Shown: positions 22,231 through 31,205, counted from the first letter of the stretch. The stretch is DNA of 34,395 nt from a bacterium (GCA_018780265.1 JADMJV010000150.1:1-34395); one strand, 5' to 3'. The notes: a model not told the origin generated them from the letters alone. Program-made: numbers and translations.

Positions 22231-23769
22231 ATGCCTCCTGTGATGTTAGTCATTTTAGACGGGTTTGGTGTGGCACCGCCCGGGCCCGGCAACGCCGTCG
22301 AACTTGCAAATACGCCGAATTTCGACCGATATCGGGCCCAGTGGCCGCATACTGAGTTGCAGGCGTCCGGGCGCTCGGTGGGCTTGCCGGCCGGCCAGAT
22401 GGGCAATTCCGAAGTGGGACACCTCAATTTGGGGTCGGGTAGGGTGGTCATGCAAAGCCTTACTTATGTGGACAGCACGATTGAAGACGGTAGTTTTTTT
22501 GAAAACCAGGCTTTGAAGGATTGCTGTCAGCAGGTCAAGGCTTCTGGTGGCACGCTGCACCTGGGAGGATTGGTCAGTCGAGGGGGCGTTCACAGCGAGC
22601 TAGGGCATGTTTTGGCCCTGGTCGAGCTGGCTCGTCGCCAGGGCATCTCCCGTTTGCGCATTCACGTGTTTAGCGACGGGAGAGATACCCCTCCGGACTC
22701 GGGCCTGGGGTACGTGGGAGAGTTAGAAGACTACCTGAGCCGAGGCGGTGGTGACTATCGAATAGCTACGGTTTGTGGCCGCTATTACGCCATGGACCGT
22801 GACAGGCGTTGGGAGCGGCAAGAGAAGGCCTACTCGGCGGTGGTCAGCGGCCGGGCCGAATTTCATGCGGCCAGCGCCCGCGAGGCCATTTCGATGGCCT
22901 ATCAGCGGGGAGAAACCGATGAGTTCATCCTGCCCACTATTGTGGGTCCGTCCCAGGAGATGGAAGCCGGCGACGGCTGGATTTTCTTCAATTTTCGCGC
23001 CGACCGTGCCCGTCAGTTGAGTTCGGCATTGCTTGGGGGGTCAGACTGGACAGAATTTGCCCGATCCAAAGTGGTGACGCCGCTGCACTTTGTCTCACTG
23101 ATGCCCTATGATGCCAAGCTGCAGCGACCGGTTGCCTTTGCCTTGCCGCCTTTGAGTCATTGTCTGGCTGAGGTCATCAGTCAAGCTGGGAAACGCCAAT
23201 ACCATACCGCTGAGACGGAAAAGTATCCGCACGTCACCTACTTTTTCAACGCAACCGTAGAGTCTTTGTTTGAAGGTGAGGAGCGTCACATGGTGGCCTC
23301 CCCCAAAGTGGCTACCTACGACTTGCAGCCCGAGATGAGCGCGCCTCAACTAACTGCTGACACCCTGGCGCGATTGCGCCAGAAAGCGGATGATTTTGTC
23401 TTGATCAACTTCGCCAATCCCGACATGGTGGGACATACCGGCGTGATTCCGGCAGCTATTGCGGCCTGTGAGGCCAGTGATAAAGGGCTGGGCGTCCTGG
23501 TTGAGGAGGTCTTGAGTCAGGAGGGCACCGTGATCGTGCTGGCCGATCACGGCAATGCCGAAGTCATGATTGACGAACATGGCGCTCCACACACAGCCCA
23601 TACCACCAATCCGGTTCCCTGCTTGCTGATCGGCGGACCGCCCGGGGTAGAGTTGCGGGCCGGGGGCGTGCTCGCTGACGTGGCTCCCACAGTGCTCGAT
23701 TTGATGGGCCTGGAGCCACCTGTGGAGATGACCGGAAGGTCCTTGCTTGAGCGAGCGAAAGTCCGGTAA
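22231..23769 (+). CDS. gpmI: 2,3-bisphosphoglycerate-independent phosphoglycerate mutase
   Basis: Glycolytic enzyme interconverting 3- and 2-phosphoglycerate with two Mn ions. The 512-residue length is that of the family. The N-terminal metal ligand Asp lies in MLVILDGFGV, the phosphorylated Ser60 in MGNSEVGHLN, and the insertion domain has FSDGRDTPPDSG and CGRYYAMDRDRRW; C-terminal ligands lie in FANPDMVGHTG, LADHGNAE and HGAPHTAHTTNPVP. ATG 22231 has GAGG upstream; earlier in-frame starts lie within the zinc-finger gene and are rejected. Confidence 0.97.
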   Translation: MPPVMLVILDGFGVAPPGPGNAVELANTPNFDRYRAQWPHTELQASGRSVGLPAGQMGNSEVGHLNLGSGRVVMQSLTYVDSTIEDGSFFENQALKDCCQQVKASGGTLHLGGLVSRGGVHSELGHVLALVELARRQGISRLRIHVFSDGRDTPPDSGLGYVGELEDYLSRGGGDYRIATVCGRYYAMDRDRRWERQEKAYSAVVSGRAEFHAASAREAISMAYQRGETDEFILPTIVGPSQEMEAGDGWIFFNFRADRARQLSSALLGGSDWTEFARSKVVTPLHFVSLMPYDAKLQRPVAFALPPLSHCLAEVISQAGKRQYHTAETEKYPHVTYFFNATVESLFEGEERHMVASPKVATYDLQPEMSAPQLTADTLARLRQKADDFVLINFANPDMVGHTGVIPAAIAACEASDKGLGVLVEEVLSQEGTVIVLADHGNAEVMIDEHGAPHTAHTTNPVPCLLIGGPPGVELRAGGVLADVAPTVLDLMGLEPPVEMTGRSLLERAKVR

Positions 23770-23781
23770 GTAGGACCTTTC

Positions 23782-23811
23782 TTGACACCGAACGACCACA
23801 TGCGCTACCTT
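23782..23811 (+). promoter_or_regulatory. Probable sigma70 promoter before the zinc-ribbon gene
   Basis: TTGACA (23782-23787) and TACCTT (23806-23811), 18 bp apart: a perfect -35 and a weak -10. About 150 nt of untranslated leader follow before the GTG, including a hairpin CGGGG-GCAAAAA-CCCCG near 23819-23836. A long structured leader is common for cold- or growth-regulated small basic proteins. Confidence 0.45.
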
Positions 23812-23970
23812 GAGAATGCGGGGGCAAAAACCCCGTTATAAGCAAGGTCGTTCGAGATTTCCTGTTGTTTGCGCTCGAGATGGGGTGGGGAGCGCTGACA
23901 CAACCCAAGCCCTAGGGACAGTCGTGCCTCGACAGCCGAGCTAAACCATAGTCATCAAGGAGCCTGTCGA

Positions 23971-24450
23971 GTGTCATTCGTAGACAAAACCCTAACCTGT
24001 ATTGATTGCAAAGCGCCCTTCACGTTTACTGCTGGTGAGCAGGAGTTTCATTCTTCCAAGGGATTCACCAACGAACCAAGGCGTTGTACAAACTGTCGTC
24101 AAAATCGTCGGTCGTCCCGTGACGGTGGTGGCGGCGGCGGTGGATTCGGTGATCGCCCCCGTGGTGAGCGCAGCGGTGCCGGCGCGTCCTTCGGCGGTGG
24201 CGGCGGTGGATTCGGCGGCGGTGGCGGAGGCTGCGGTGCGCCCCGGCGCGAGATGTTCGACGCTGTTTGTGCGGAGTGCGGCAAGGAGACTCAAGTTCCG
24301 TTCCAGCCTAGCGGTTCCCGTCCTGTATATTGTCGGGATTGCTTCTCTTCTCACAGCCCCCCACGTCGTGGCGGTGGCGGCGGCGGCGGTGGCGGTGGCG
24401 GTTTCGGAGACCGCGGTGGACGCGGCGACAGTCGGTCCAGTCGCTACTAA
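23971..24450 (+). CDS. Gly-rich protein with two zinc ribbons (CxxC...CxxC)
   Basis: A 159-residue protein. An N-terminal zinc ribbon (DKTLTCIDCKAPFTFTAGEQ ... CTNCRQNRR, residues 5-46) and a central one (VCAECGKETQVPFQPSG ... YCRDCF, about 99-125) of the CxxC_CxxC_SSSS type are joined and followed by Gly/Arg/Ser-rich stretches (runs of Gly, RGGRGDSRSSRY end). Such RGG-like linkers suggest RNA binding; the zinc ribbons suggest contact with the transcription or translation machinery. GTG start with AGGAG nine bases upstream. It has its own promoter and terminator, so it is a single-gene unit, probably highly expressed. Proteins of this design are widespread in Chloroflexi and candidate phyla, with unknown function. 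Confidence 0.85.
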   Translation: MSFVDKTLTCIDCKAPFTFTAGEQEFHSSKGFTNEPRRCTNCRQNRRSSRDGGGGGGGFGDRPRGERSGAGASFGGGGGGFGGGGGGCGAPRREMFDAVCAECGKETQVPFQPSGSRPVYCRDCFSSHSPPRRGGGGGGGGGGGFGDRGGRGDSRSSRY

Positions 24451-24486
24451 ATAGGGTTTCATCGGGCTCTAAAAGCCCAGCGCTAC

Positions 24487-24529
24487 TTGCCCAGCCGGGG
24501 TTTTGCCCCCTGCTGGGCAATTTTGTTTT
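24487..24529 (+). terminator. Intrinsic terminator of the zinc-ribbon gene
   Basis: TTGCCCAGC (24487-24495) pairs with GCTGGGCAA (24512-24520), with inner CGGGG/CCCC extending the stem, followed by TTTTGTTTT. It lies 37 bp after the stop of the zinc-ribbon gene and is a strong rho-independent terminator. Confidence 0.88.
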
Positions 24530-24607
24530 GGAGAGCCGAAGGCTTCCCGGCGCCTTTTCCGGTTCTCCTGGGAGGGATTCTACTTCAAGCCAGAAGTTCT
24601 ATCACTG

Positions 24608-25123
24608 ATGGGTCGCCTGAGAACAAGAGCCTGGTTGCTAGGGGTGGGGGCAGTGCTGCTGTTGGGCTGTGAGGCTCCAGGCAAGGGCGTCGTTTACAAG
24701 GCCGTCAGCTGGAAATTGCTGGGCAACTTCCCTTACCGACCCAGCGTCACTCCGAGAATGAAGACATCGTCCAAACCGTCGATTTTACCCCAGGCCGTGC
24801 GTGATCTGGCGGGGCAACCTTTGCGACTGACGGGCTACATGATGCCCGTCGAAATGGACGGTCGCGAGGTGAGATCCTTTGTGCTGGTGAGGGACCAGCA
24901 ACTCTGTTGTTTCGGTCGAATGCCAGCCCTGAATGAGTGGGTGTTGGTGCGGGTAGGGCAGGGGGGAGGTGTGGACATGAATATGGATGAACCGATTGAG
25001 GTTGAAGGGAGTTTAGAAGTTGGGGAGGATATCGAAGAAGGGGCCGTGATGTCTCTTTACAGAATGGTTGCGGATACGGTCAAGCTTAGTGAAGGGAAAC
25101 CTAAGGGATGGAAAGCGAATTAG
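24608..25123 (+). CDS. DUF3299 lipoprotein
   Basis: A 171-residue lipoprotein: a signal MGRLRTRAWLLGVGAVLLLG with lipobox LLLGC (Cys21) and a DUF3299-like domain from about 85, PLRLTGYMMPVEMDG ... SFVLVRDQQLCCFGRMP ... EPIEVEGSLEVG. DUF3299 genes often sit with ABC transporters; I recall them in the zinc-regulated zrg cluster of Vibrio, which fits the ABC genes here, but that link is inference. The ATG at 24608 is used because it precedes the signal peptide. Its 3' end overlaps the ABC ATPase by 16 bp. Confidence 0.7.
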   Translation: MGRLRTRAWLLGVGAVLLLGCEAPGKGVVYKAVSWKLLGNFPYRPSVTPRMKTSSKPSILPQAVRDLAGQPLRLTGYMMPVEMDGREVRSFVLVRDQQLCCFGRMPALNEWVLVRVGQGGGVDMNMDEPIEVEGSLEVGEDIEEGAVMSLYRMVADTVKLSEGKPKGWKAN

Positions 25124-26049
25124 CCATTCACCTGCGCCAGTTGACCAAAACTTTTCGCACCTTGCGCGGTCCCGTGGAAGCCCTGAGAGGGCTGGACCTG
25201 GAAGTCCGCCGGGGTGAGATTTTTGGGTACATCGGCGTCAATGGAGCTGGCAAATCCACCAGCATCAAGATTTTGTTGGGTCTGATTCAGGCCACCTCAG
25301 GCCAGGCTGAGGTTTTTGGATTGCCAGCCGGCACTCTGCAAGCTCGCAGCAAGATTGGCTATCTGCCCGAAGTTGCGACCTATCATGAGTTTATGACGGC
25401 CGACGAATTGCTGCGGGTCCATGCCCGCCTGGCCGGAGTCGAGAGCAGTCAGGTTTCGCGTCGCTGTGATTTCTCTCTGGAAGTAGTGGGACTGGCTGAT
25501 CGCCGCCGCAGTCGCATTGGGGAATTCTCTAAGGGGATGAAGCAGCGCTTTGGGATCGCTCAGGCGCTGGTCGGCGACCCCCCTCTGCTCATTCTCGACG
25601 AGCTTACCTCGGGACTGGATCCTTTTGCTCAACGTGACTTGCGTGACATTTTGGTGCGTCTGCGCGAGCGCAAGCACACGGTCTTCTTCTCTTCTCACTA
25701 CATGACCGAGGTCGAATCAGTGTGTGATAGGGCTGCCATCATTCACGGGGGTCGTCTCCAGGTTTGTGGCACCATCCCCGAGTTGACTGAGAATCGAGAA
25801 CGGGTTGAATTGTTGTTAGAGGTTCCTGAAAGCGCGGCAAGCCAGCTTTCCGATGTGCATCTTGAGGTGGCAGAACCTGCCGATTTGCGGAAGGCCTCGT
25901 TGCCCAGAGAGCTATCAGACGCTTTCTTGGCTCGGGCCATCGGACTTGGCTGCAGCGTCCGTCGGGTCTCCACGGTGCATCGCAGTCTGGAAGAGGTATT
26001 TTACGATTTGACTCGCCGGATTGACGTGGAGACAAAGGCCAAGGTATGA
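25108..26049 (+). CDS. ABC-2 exporter ATP-binding subunit
   Basis: A 313-residue ABC ATPase. Walker A GVNGAGKST (43-51), Q-loop region GYLPEVATYHEF, signature FSKGM (140-144, in place of LSGGQ, common in ABC-2 ATPases), Walker B LLILDEL (Asp164, Glu165) and H-loop His197 are visible. The C-terminal about 90 residues are the extension typical of drug/lipid/protein exporters. It forms one operon with the permease (4-bp ATGA overlap). The cargo is unknown. Confidence 0.92.
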   Translation: MESELAIHLRQLTKTFRTLRGPVEALRGLDLEVRRGEIFGYIGVNGAGKSTSIKILLGLIQATSGQAEVFGLPAGTLQARSKIGYLPEVATYHEFMTADELLRVHARLAGVESSQVSRRCDFSLEVVGLADRRRSRIGEFSKGMKQRFGIAQALVGDPPLLILDELTSGLDPFAQRDLRDILVRLRERKHTVFFSSHYMTEVESVCDRAAIIHGGRLQVCGTIPELTENRERVELLLEVPESAASQLSDVHLEVAEPADLRKASLPRELSDAFLARAIGLGCSVRRVSTVHRSLEEVFYDLTRRIDVETKAKV

Positions 26050-26822
26050 AATCGATTATCGAGATTGCTCGCCTCCAGTTGCTGGAAAATATTCGTCGTC
26101 AGGTGCACCTGATCACGCTTTTTATGGCCTTCGGGATGCTGGTCCTACCGGCGTATGTGAATACCTTCAGCATGGGGTTGAAGGCCTTCGAAATCGCTTC
26201 TAAGGACTTTGGTCTGACGCTGCTCAGCTACTACGGCGTCGCCATGGCTCTGATGCTGGGCTCGAGCGTGGTCCCGCGCGATATTGAGCGCAAGACCATC
26301 TATCCCATTTTGTCGCGGCCGGTGGCTCGTGTGTCCTATCTGACAGGACAGTTTCTGGGCACATCGGTGTTGTTGCTGGGGAGTATGTTCTTGCTCGCTA
26401 CTGCTCTGGCGGTGGGCATCGCTTCCTTGAGTCACCATTTTGACACCAACCTGTACGCTGCCACGTTAGGCTACAGTCTGGAATGCAGTGTGCTGGTGGC
26501 CGCCTGTCTCTTCTTTAGTACCTTTGCCAGTCCGCCCTTGGCGGGAGTCATGGGCTTTTTCCTCTATGTGGTGGGAGGAATGTCGGGGACTTTTATTCAG
26601 TTCTTTTTGCGTCAAGACCGCGAAGCGGATCAGCTTGCCAACGCGGTTGAAATGCTCAAGAATTTTCTGCCCAATTTTGAAATATTTCGCCTCAAGTATC
26701 CGGTGGTGCACGGCTTTCATATTCTCCCCCAATACCATGTGGCCGAATTTGGGTATGCGCTGGGTTGGATTGTGATGCTTCTTCTACTTGCCGGCATCCG
26801 CTTTGAGAAGAGGGATCTGTGA
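26046..26822 (+). CDS. ABC-2 type membrane permease
   Basis: A 258-residue integral membrane protein with about six hydrophobic segments (for example LITLFMAFGMLVLPAYV, FLGTSVLLLGSMFLL, VLVAACLFFSTFASPP, IVMLLLLAG) and the SRPVARVSYLTGQF loop of ABC-2 permeases. It is the membrane half of the exporter encoded by the gene before it. A large loop (about 190-235) faces outward or to the cytoplasm; polarity is uncertain. Confidence 0.9.
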   Translation: MKSIIEIARLQLLENIRRQVHLITLFMAFGMLVLPAYVNTFSMGLKAFEIASKDFGLTLLSYYGVAMALMLGSSVVPRDIERKTIYPILSRPVARVSYLTGQFLGTSVLLLGSMFLLATALAVGIASLSHHFDTNLYAATLGYSLECSVLVAACLFFSTFASPPLAGVMGFFLYVVGGMSGTFIQFFLRQDREADQLANAVEMLKNFLPNFEIFRLKYPVVHGFHILPQYHVAEFGYALGWIVMLLLLAGIRFEKRDL

Positions 26823-27175
26823 AGAGGGCCCTGGTTCCCCTGAGCCTGTGGCTGGCGTGGTCGGGTGTGGGCCTGTCGCAGCCACGTTCAACCCCCACCC
26901 CCACTCCCACTGCCGATCGGGTTCAACTACAGGACGCCGTAGACCACGCTCTCGGTGAGGAAGACGAGTCTCATCCTCCTAGCGCCAAGGACACTAACCG
27001 GCCAGCGATATTTGGCTCGATGATCGCGTCCCGCTTGCACGAGAAAGCCGGTACGTCCATCTACCGCATCCAGCTTGACTCTCGCTTCCCTTGGGGAGTA
27101 TCGCTTTTGCTCTTGCCTATTTACCTCGTTGTTGCTCGTAGACGCGGATTTCGAATCAAAGAGGAGCGGTCGTGA
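26819..27175 (+). CDS. Small exported/membrane protein of the ABC operon
   Basis: A 118-residue protein with an N-terminal signal (VPLSLWLAWSGVGLS), a Thr/Pro repeat RSTPTPTPTAD and a single C-terminal transmembrane helix SLLLLPIYLVVARRRGF with a basic stop-transfer end. This makes an inner-membrane protein with a large outer loop and a short cytoplasmic tail. GTG start overlaps the permease stop by 4 bp. It is not a recognised family and may be an accessory subunit. Confidence 0.6.
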   Translation: MKRALVPLSLWLAWSGVGLSQPRSTPTPTPTADRVQLQDAVDHALGEEDESHPPSAKDTNRPAIFGSMIASRLHEKAGTSIYRIQLDSRFPWGVSLLLLPIYLVVARRRGFRIKEERS

Positions 27176-27825
27176 AGCCGGGCCTACTGGTCCTGATTTG
27201 TTGGATTGGGGTAGCCGGGTTATCCTGGCACTTGCGTTCAGAGCACGCCAAGTTAGAGCCGGTCAGACCGGTCATCCGCTACCAGGACATTTTCTTGGAT
27301 TTACTGGGCGAGGGGCGCACGCTGCTGGCACGATTTCTGTGGTTCAAAGTAGACTTGATCCATGAGCAAGAAGAAGAGAAAGGCGTGGGGGTTTTTCAGC
27401 AAAAAGAGCTGATTCCGCTGTTGCGCATGATCACCTACCTGGACCCTTATTTTGTGGACGCCTACGATATGATCGCGTATGACCTCTATAAAGGCTATGG
27501 TCAGCCAGATCTGGCTATCGAAATCGTGGAAGAGGGGCTGAAGTATTCTCCCCAATCTTTCGACTTGAACTTTCGACGAGCTTTTTTGGCCCTCTCGCAA
27601 AAAGATAGGATCAACGCTTTGGAATTTGCCAAGAAAGCCTATGCCACGGAAGATCGTGAAGCCAACAAGATTTTGGCCCTGAGAGTCATGTATCTTTGCG
27701 CCGTTCAAGAAAGAGATGCTCGACTGGGCATTTTGGTGGTGAAACACCTGCTGGCCAATGGGGCCAAAGTTCCTGACCCTGCCCAGTTAGCTCTTTGGCA
27801 GCGAGAGGTCAATGCGAACCCCTGA
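27172..27825 (+). CDS. TPR-like protein of the ABC operon
   Basis: A 217-residue protein with one N-terminal membrane segment (LLVLICWIGVAGLSW) and helical repeats in the C-terminal part (AYDMIAYDLYKGYGQPDLA, LAIEIVEEGLKYSP, LNFRRAFLALSQKDRINALE). TPR proteins of this type often couple transporters to periplasmic partners. GTG start overlaps the previous stop (GTGA). The operon from the lipoprotein to here is tightly packed. Confidence 0.6.
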   Translation: MKPGLLVLICWIGVAGLSWHLRSEHAKLEPVRPVIRYQDIFLDLLGEGRTLLARFLWFKVDLIHEQEEEKGVGVFQQKELIPLLRMITYLDPYFVDAYDMIAYDLYKGYGQPDLAIEIVEEGLKYSPQSFDLNFRRAFLALSQKDRINALEFAKKAYATEDREANKILALRVMYLCAVQERDARLGILVVKHLLANGAKVPDPAQLALWQREVNANP

Positions 27826-27842
27826 CCGGAGGTCGGACCGGT

Positions 27843-29132
27843 TCAAAATCCGTAGCGAACCATGAATTGTAGACGCCCGCCTTGCAGGTGGGTTCCGTCC
27901 TTGCTGACGCTCAGGGCGTGAAGGTATTCCAGGCCCACCCTCAGGTGCTCGCTCAAGTCCCGCATCACGTTCACGGACCCCTTGTAACCCGCCCGCAGGG
28001 CAGAATCCGGTTGACCATCGAGCAAACTCACCTGGGTGGCGCTGATAAACGTATTCAGTCGCGTCTCGTCGTCAAACCAATGCTGATATGCCAGAAATCC
28101 GCCCCAGGCCCACTGCGCCTGCACCTCCCCGGACAGCGTCAAGCCTAACTCCGAGCGCGTTCCGCTCAGGTCGTTCAGGTATCGCCCGATTCCCGGGCCG
28201 GCGGATGCCTCAAACTGAAAATTGTCCTTACCTTCCCGAAAAATCTGACCGCTCAGCCCCAGCCCCCAACCCTTAATCGAGGTGACACCCGAATATGCCG
28301 GATTGATCAGGCTTAAATCACGGCGCAGCAAGGACACTTGCAGATGCCCCCAATCTTCGTTGTGGCGATAGTGGGCGGCATAGTCGATCTTGCGATCCAG
28401 GCCGTCATCCTTCAGATCCAATCCCGTGGGGGAGACGGCTGCTCCTGGATCCTCGGCGGCCACGGCAAGTCGGTCCTCTCCCAGCGGAACCACCACGCGA
28501 ATCCCTTGCTGACGATGACCAAAGCTGGAATTGGGACCCTGGTTGTCCACGGTCTCCGGTTCAGCTGTCGGGTCCTTAAAGGCCGAATTGGTACGGCCCA
28601 GCAACAGGTAGGGTATGGCCACAAAGGCGTGCCGAAGGTTGAGATTGCCGTTGGCTCCCGAAAAATCGGCCTCGACATAGGCGCGAACGCCGTTGACTAT
28701 CCTGGGATAGGGCGTGTATACATCAGCATAAAGGCGAGTCCGTCGAAAATTGAGACGAGCGTCGTCTCCCAGCGCTTTGAATCCTGCCGTGACCACATCG
28801 TCTCCGAGTTGAGAGGGCGCCATCGAAGTGGGATTGCCTCGGGTTCCAAAGTCGCCCAGCGCATCTACCTGGAGAAATCCACCCGCCTTGATCCAAAGGC
28901 TATCGTGTAACAGGGAATGGTAACTGGCGTTGAGATCTCGCGGCACATGCTGAGTGTTGCCCGGGTTTACCTGACCTGCGCGGTCGAGAGTGTCCTCCTC
29001 GTGAATCTCGATTTCCATCGCCTCCACTTCCGAGGCCGTGTCCACAGTAGCCGGGGGATCTTGGTTGGAGTCTTGAGCGCACAGCGACGAGGTTAACAGC
29101 AGGAACAGTAGTAAACCCCGCGTTAGAAGCAT
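27843..29132 (-). CDS. DcaP-like outer-membrane porin
   Basis: A 429-residue outer-membrane protein. A signal peptide (MLLTRGLLLFLLLTSSLCA) is followed by an acidic linker and a beta-barrel with alternating aromatic/hydrophobic strands; SLWIKAGGFLQVDALGDFG and RRTRLYADVYTPYP match DcaP-type trimeric porins. The last residues LQFMVRYGF end in Phe, the usual C-terminal signal for outer-membrane insertion. ATG 29132 has GGAGG ten bases upstream; the frame extends to 29198 but those residues precede the signal. It follows the ABC permease gene on the same strand. Confidence 0.8.
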   Translation of the reverse strand: MLLTRGLLLFLLLTSSLCAQDSNQDPPATVDTASEVEAMEIEIHEEDTLDRAGQVNPGNTQHVPRDLNASYHSLLHDSLWIKAGGFLQVDALGDFGTRGNPTSMAPSQLGDDVVTAGFKALGDDARLNFRRTRLYADVYTPYPRIVNGVRAYVEADFSGANGNLNLRHAFVAIPYLLLGRTNSAFKDPTAEPETVDNQGPNSSFGHRQQGIRVVVPLGEDRLAVAAEDPGAAVSPTGLDLKDDGLDRKIDYAAHYRHNEDWGHLQVSLLRRDLSLINPAYSGVTSIKGWGLGLSGQIFREGKDNFQFEASAGPGIGRYLNDLSGTRSELGLTLSGEVQAQWAWGGFLAYQHWFDDETRLNTFISATQVSLLDGQPDSALRAGYKGSVNVMRDLSEHLRVGLEYLHALSVSKDGTHLQGGRLQFMVRYGF

Positions 29133-29222
29133 TGTTCTCAGTCCTCCAGCCTGTTCTTCAGTCTTCCTTGAGCTTGTGGGGCTTCGCAGGTAGGCCAAAC
29201 TGTCCCTCTGCTGGGGGTACTG

Positions 29223-30461
29223 TCAAGTCAGGTCGGGGGCCACACTTCCTCGGTAGACCATCAGCATAGGCAGCAGTCCCGAAGCCAGTCCCAGAGTCAC
29301 CACCAGGAGAGGCGACAGCAAGAGTCCAGGGTGAGAGGCCAGCACCTCGAATTGAATGCCCGTCCTGGCTCGTAGCCATTGAGATACTGCAGCCAAGAGC
29401 GCAAAGTGTATCAGCAATCCCCACAACGCTCCCAGCACGGACAGCCAGGTGGATTCGGCGATAACCACCCCCGAGACAAACCCTCGGCCCGCCCCCAGCG
29501 CGCGCAAGATGGCGAAGTCTCGGCGACGCTCGTGAAGGGTGTTGCACAAGCTGGCCGTGACCGAGGCGGCCGCTACCAGCAGCACTAACAGCGTTATCAG
29601 TTGCAGAAGCTGAATCACCCAGCCCAGTTTTTCGAAGAGTTCGAAAATGACACGACTGACGGGCCAGGCGAGGGTGGCAACTTTGCCCTCACGATTGATC
29701 GATTGTTCAAATTGCATACCGATTTGGGGGCTTTTGAATTTGACCAGCACGCCGCTGAGTTCTTGATGCTCTTCGGGGATGGCTTCACCAGGCCGGGGCG
29801 TGAATTCTGTGCCCCGGCCCCGCAGGACGTGCCCCGACATGCGGTAGACGCCTTCGAGAGGGATCCAGATGGCGCGGTCTTGTGGACTGTTGGTCGGTTT
29901 AAGAATGCCCACGACTTGATAGCTTTCTGAATGCTGAGCGCCAGCGTCGTAGTTCAGTCCATGGTAGGGGTGAAAGGTGTCCCCCAACCGCAATCCGGTT
30001 TTTTGAGCGGCCCAACTGCCCACAACCGCCTGCGGCTTGTTCATAGAGAAGGGGGTCCCGGTCGCGAATTCCAGTCCAGCGCCCCAGTCGGAAAAGAATT
30101 CGGAACTGGTCCCCACAATGCGAAAGCCCAGATAGTTGTCGCCCAGCGCCACGGGCACCGCGGCGGCCACCTGGGGGTCTTTCTTGAGAGTCAGGTAGCT
30201 GTTCCAAGCTAGATTGCCCGGTGAGCTTTCCATGTGATATAGAGTGGAGAGCACTAGCTGCAGTGGACTGCCGCGCGCCCCCAGGACGGCATCAAAGCCG
30301 CCTGACTGACCGACAAAGACCCTTGTAGCCTGAAATTGTAACGAGGAGATGGTTAGCAGCAGTGCAGTTGCAAGTGCAATGCTGAAGGTCGTTATCCAGC
30401 CGGCCACTCGGTGTTGCTGCAGGCTTCGCACTACCACCAGCCAGAGGGCCTGGATCAGCAT
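29223..30461 (-). CDS. FtsX/MacB-like ABC permease
   Basis: A 412-residue permease with the topology of MacB/LolC: one membrane segment near the N-terminus (WITTFSIALATALLLTIS), a large periplasmic domain (about 45-285) and three more segments (VIQLLQLITLLVLLVAAASV, STWLSVLGALWGLLIHFALL, LLLSPLLVVTLGLASGLLP). LHERRRDFAILRALGAGRGF is the cytoplasmic coupling segment. It overlaps its ATPase gene by 7 bp. This class moves lipoproteins or peptides across or out of the membrane. Confidence 0.9.
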   Translation of the reverse strand: MLIQALWLVVVRSLQQHRVAGWITTFSIALATALLLTISSLQFQATRVFVGQSGGFDAVLGARGSPLQLVLSTLYHMESSPGNLAWNSYLTLKKDPQVAAAVPVALGDNYLGFRIVGTSSEFFSDWGAGLEFATGTPFSMNKPQAVVGSWAAQKTGLRLGDTFHPYHGLNYDAGAQHSESYQVVGILKPTNSPQDRAIWIPLEGVYRMSGHVLRGRGTEFTPRPGEAIPEEHQELSGVLVKFKSPQIGMQFEQSINREGKVATLAWPVSRVIFELFEKLGWVIQLLQLITLLVLLVAAASVTASLCNTLHERRRDFAILRALGAGRGFVSGVVIAESTWLSVLGALWGLLIHFALLAAVSQWLRARTGIQFEVLASHPGLLLSPLLVVTLGLASGLLPMLMVYRGSVAPDLT

Positions 30462-31123
30462 GGCAGGGACGCCCGGTTGAGGTCTGTCAGAGAAGTAACC
30501 CGCTCAAATTTTGATAAGATGGCTTGATCGTGGCTGACCAACAGTAGCGCGGAGGAGTACTCAGAGCACAGATCTTGAAGCAACTTTAAGGCCTTCTGAG
30601 CGAGTTCTGCATCGAGGTTGCCGGTTGGTTCGTCAGCCAGCACCAAGCGCGGTTGGTTCACCAGTGCTCTGGCCACGGCCACACGCTGTTGTTGTCCAAT
30701 CGAGAGTTGCTGAGGTCGGCGCTGACGGTGGGAGCCCAGGTCGAGTCGATGTAAGAGCTGCTCGAGCCTGCCCTGGACCACGCGGCCCGTCAAGGCGGCC
30801 GCAAGCCAGAGGTTCTCCCAAACCGTCAGCCCTTGCAGCAGGTGAAAACTTTGAAAGACATAGCCTAACTTGCGGCCTCGGTAGCGGTCGCGTTGGGCCT
30901 CGCTGAGTTGGGACAGATTTTGACCATCCAGGCGAACCGTTCCACTATCCGGTTTGAGCAGGCCGGAGACCAGGTTCAGCAGGGTGCTTTTGCCGGAACC
31001 GCTGCGCCCTCTGAGCGCCTGCTGTTGACCTTCGTCCATCTCAAAGAGGTCGATATCCAACACGAGGCCGACACTGTCTTGATACGATTTCTTGAGATCG
31101 ATGAGTTCCAAGACTTTGTTCAC
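30455..31123 (-). CDS. LolD/MacB-type ABC ATPase
   Basis: A 222-residue ATPase: Walker A GRSGSGKST (39-47), the Q-loop VFQSFHLLQGLTVWENL, signature LSIGQ (140-144), Walker B LVLADEPTGNLD (Asp164, Glu165) and H-loop SHD. ADEPTGNLD and the small size are marks of the LolD/FtsE/MacB group. It starts with GTG after AGGCAGGA. With the FtsX permease and the downstream porin it may form an envelope export system; no membrane-fusion protein is in the window. Confidence 0.92.
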   Translation of the reverse strand: MNKVLELIDLKKSYQDSVGLVLDIDLFEMDEGQQQALRGRSGSGKSTLLNLVSGLLKPDSGTVRLDGQNLSQLSEAQRDRYRGRKLGYVFQSFHLLQGLTVWENLWLAAALTGRVVQGRLEQLLHRLDLGSHRQRRPQQLSIGQQQRVAVARALVNQPRLVLADEPTGNLDAELAQKALKLLQDLCSEYSSALLLVSHDQAILSKFERVTSLTDLNRASLPC

Positions 31124-31205
31124 TCCTGCCTATGCCTCGTGGCCGACAATGCCCCTGCTTTTTCCAGACTCGGTTACTCTACTCTTGAACGTCGCCCAAA
31201 TAACG

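Noticed and set aside
23736..23790. Terminator after gpmI
   Set aside because: AAGGTCC/GGACCTT can pair, but the loop is over 30 nt and no T run follows.
24120..24410. GGC/GGT repeat tract as a CRISPR or minisatellite
   Set aside because: The repeats are codons for Gly runs in the zinc-ribbon protein, of irregular length and without spacers.
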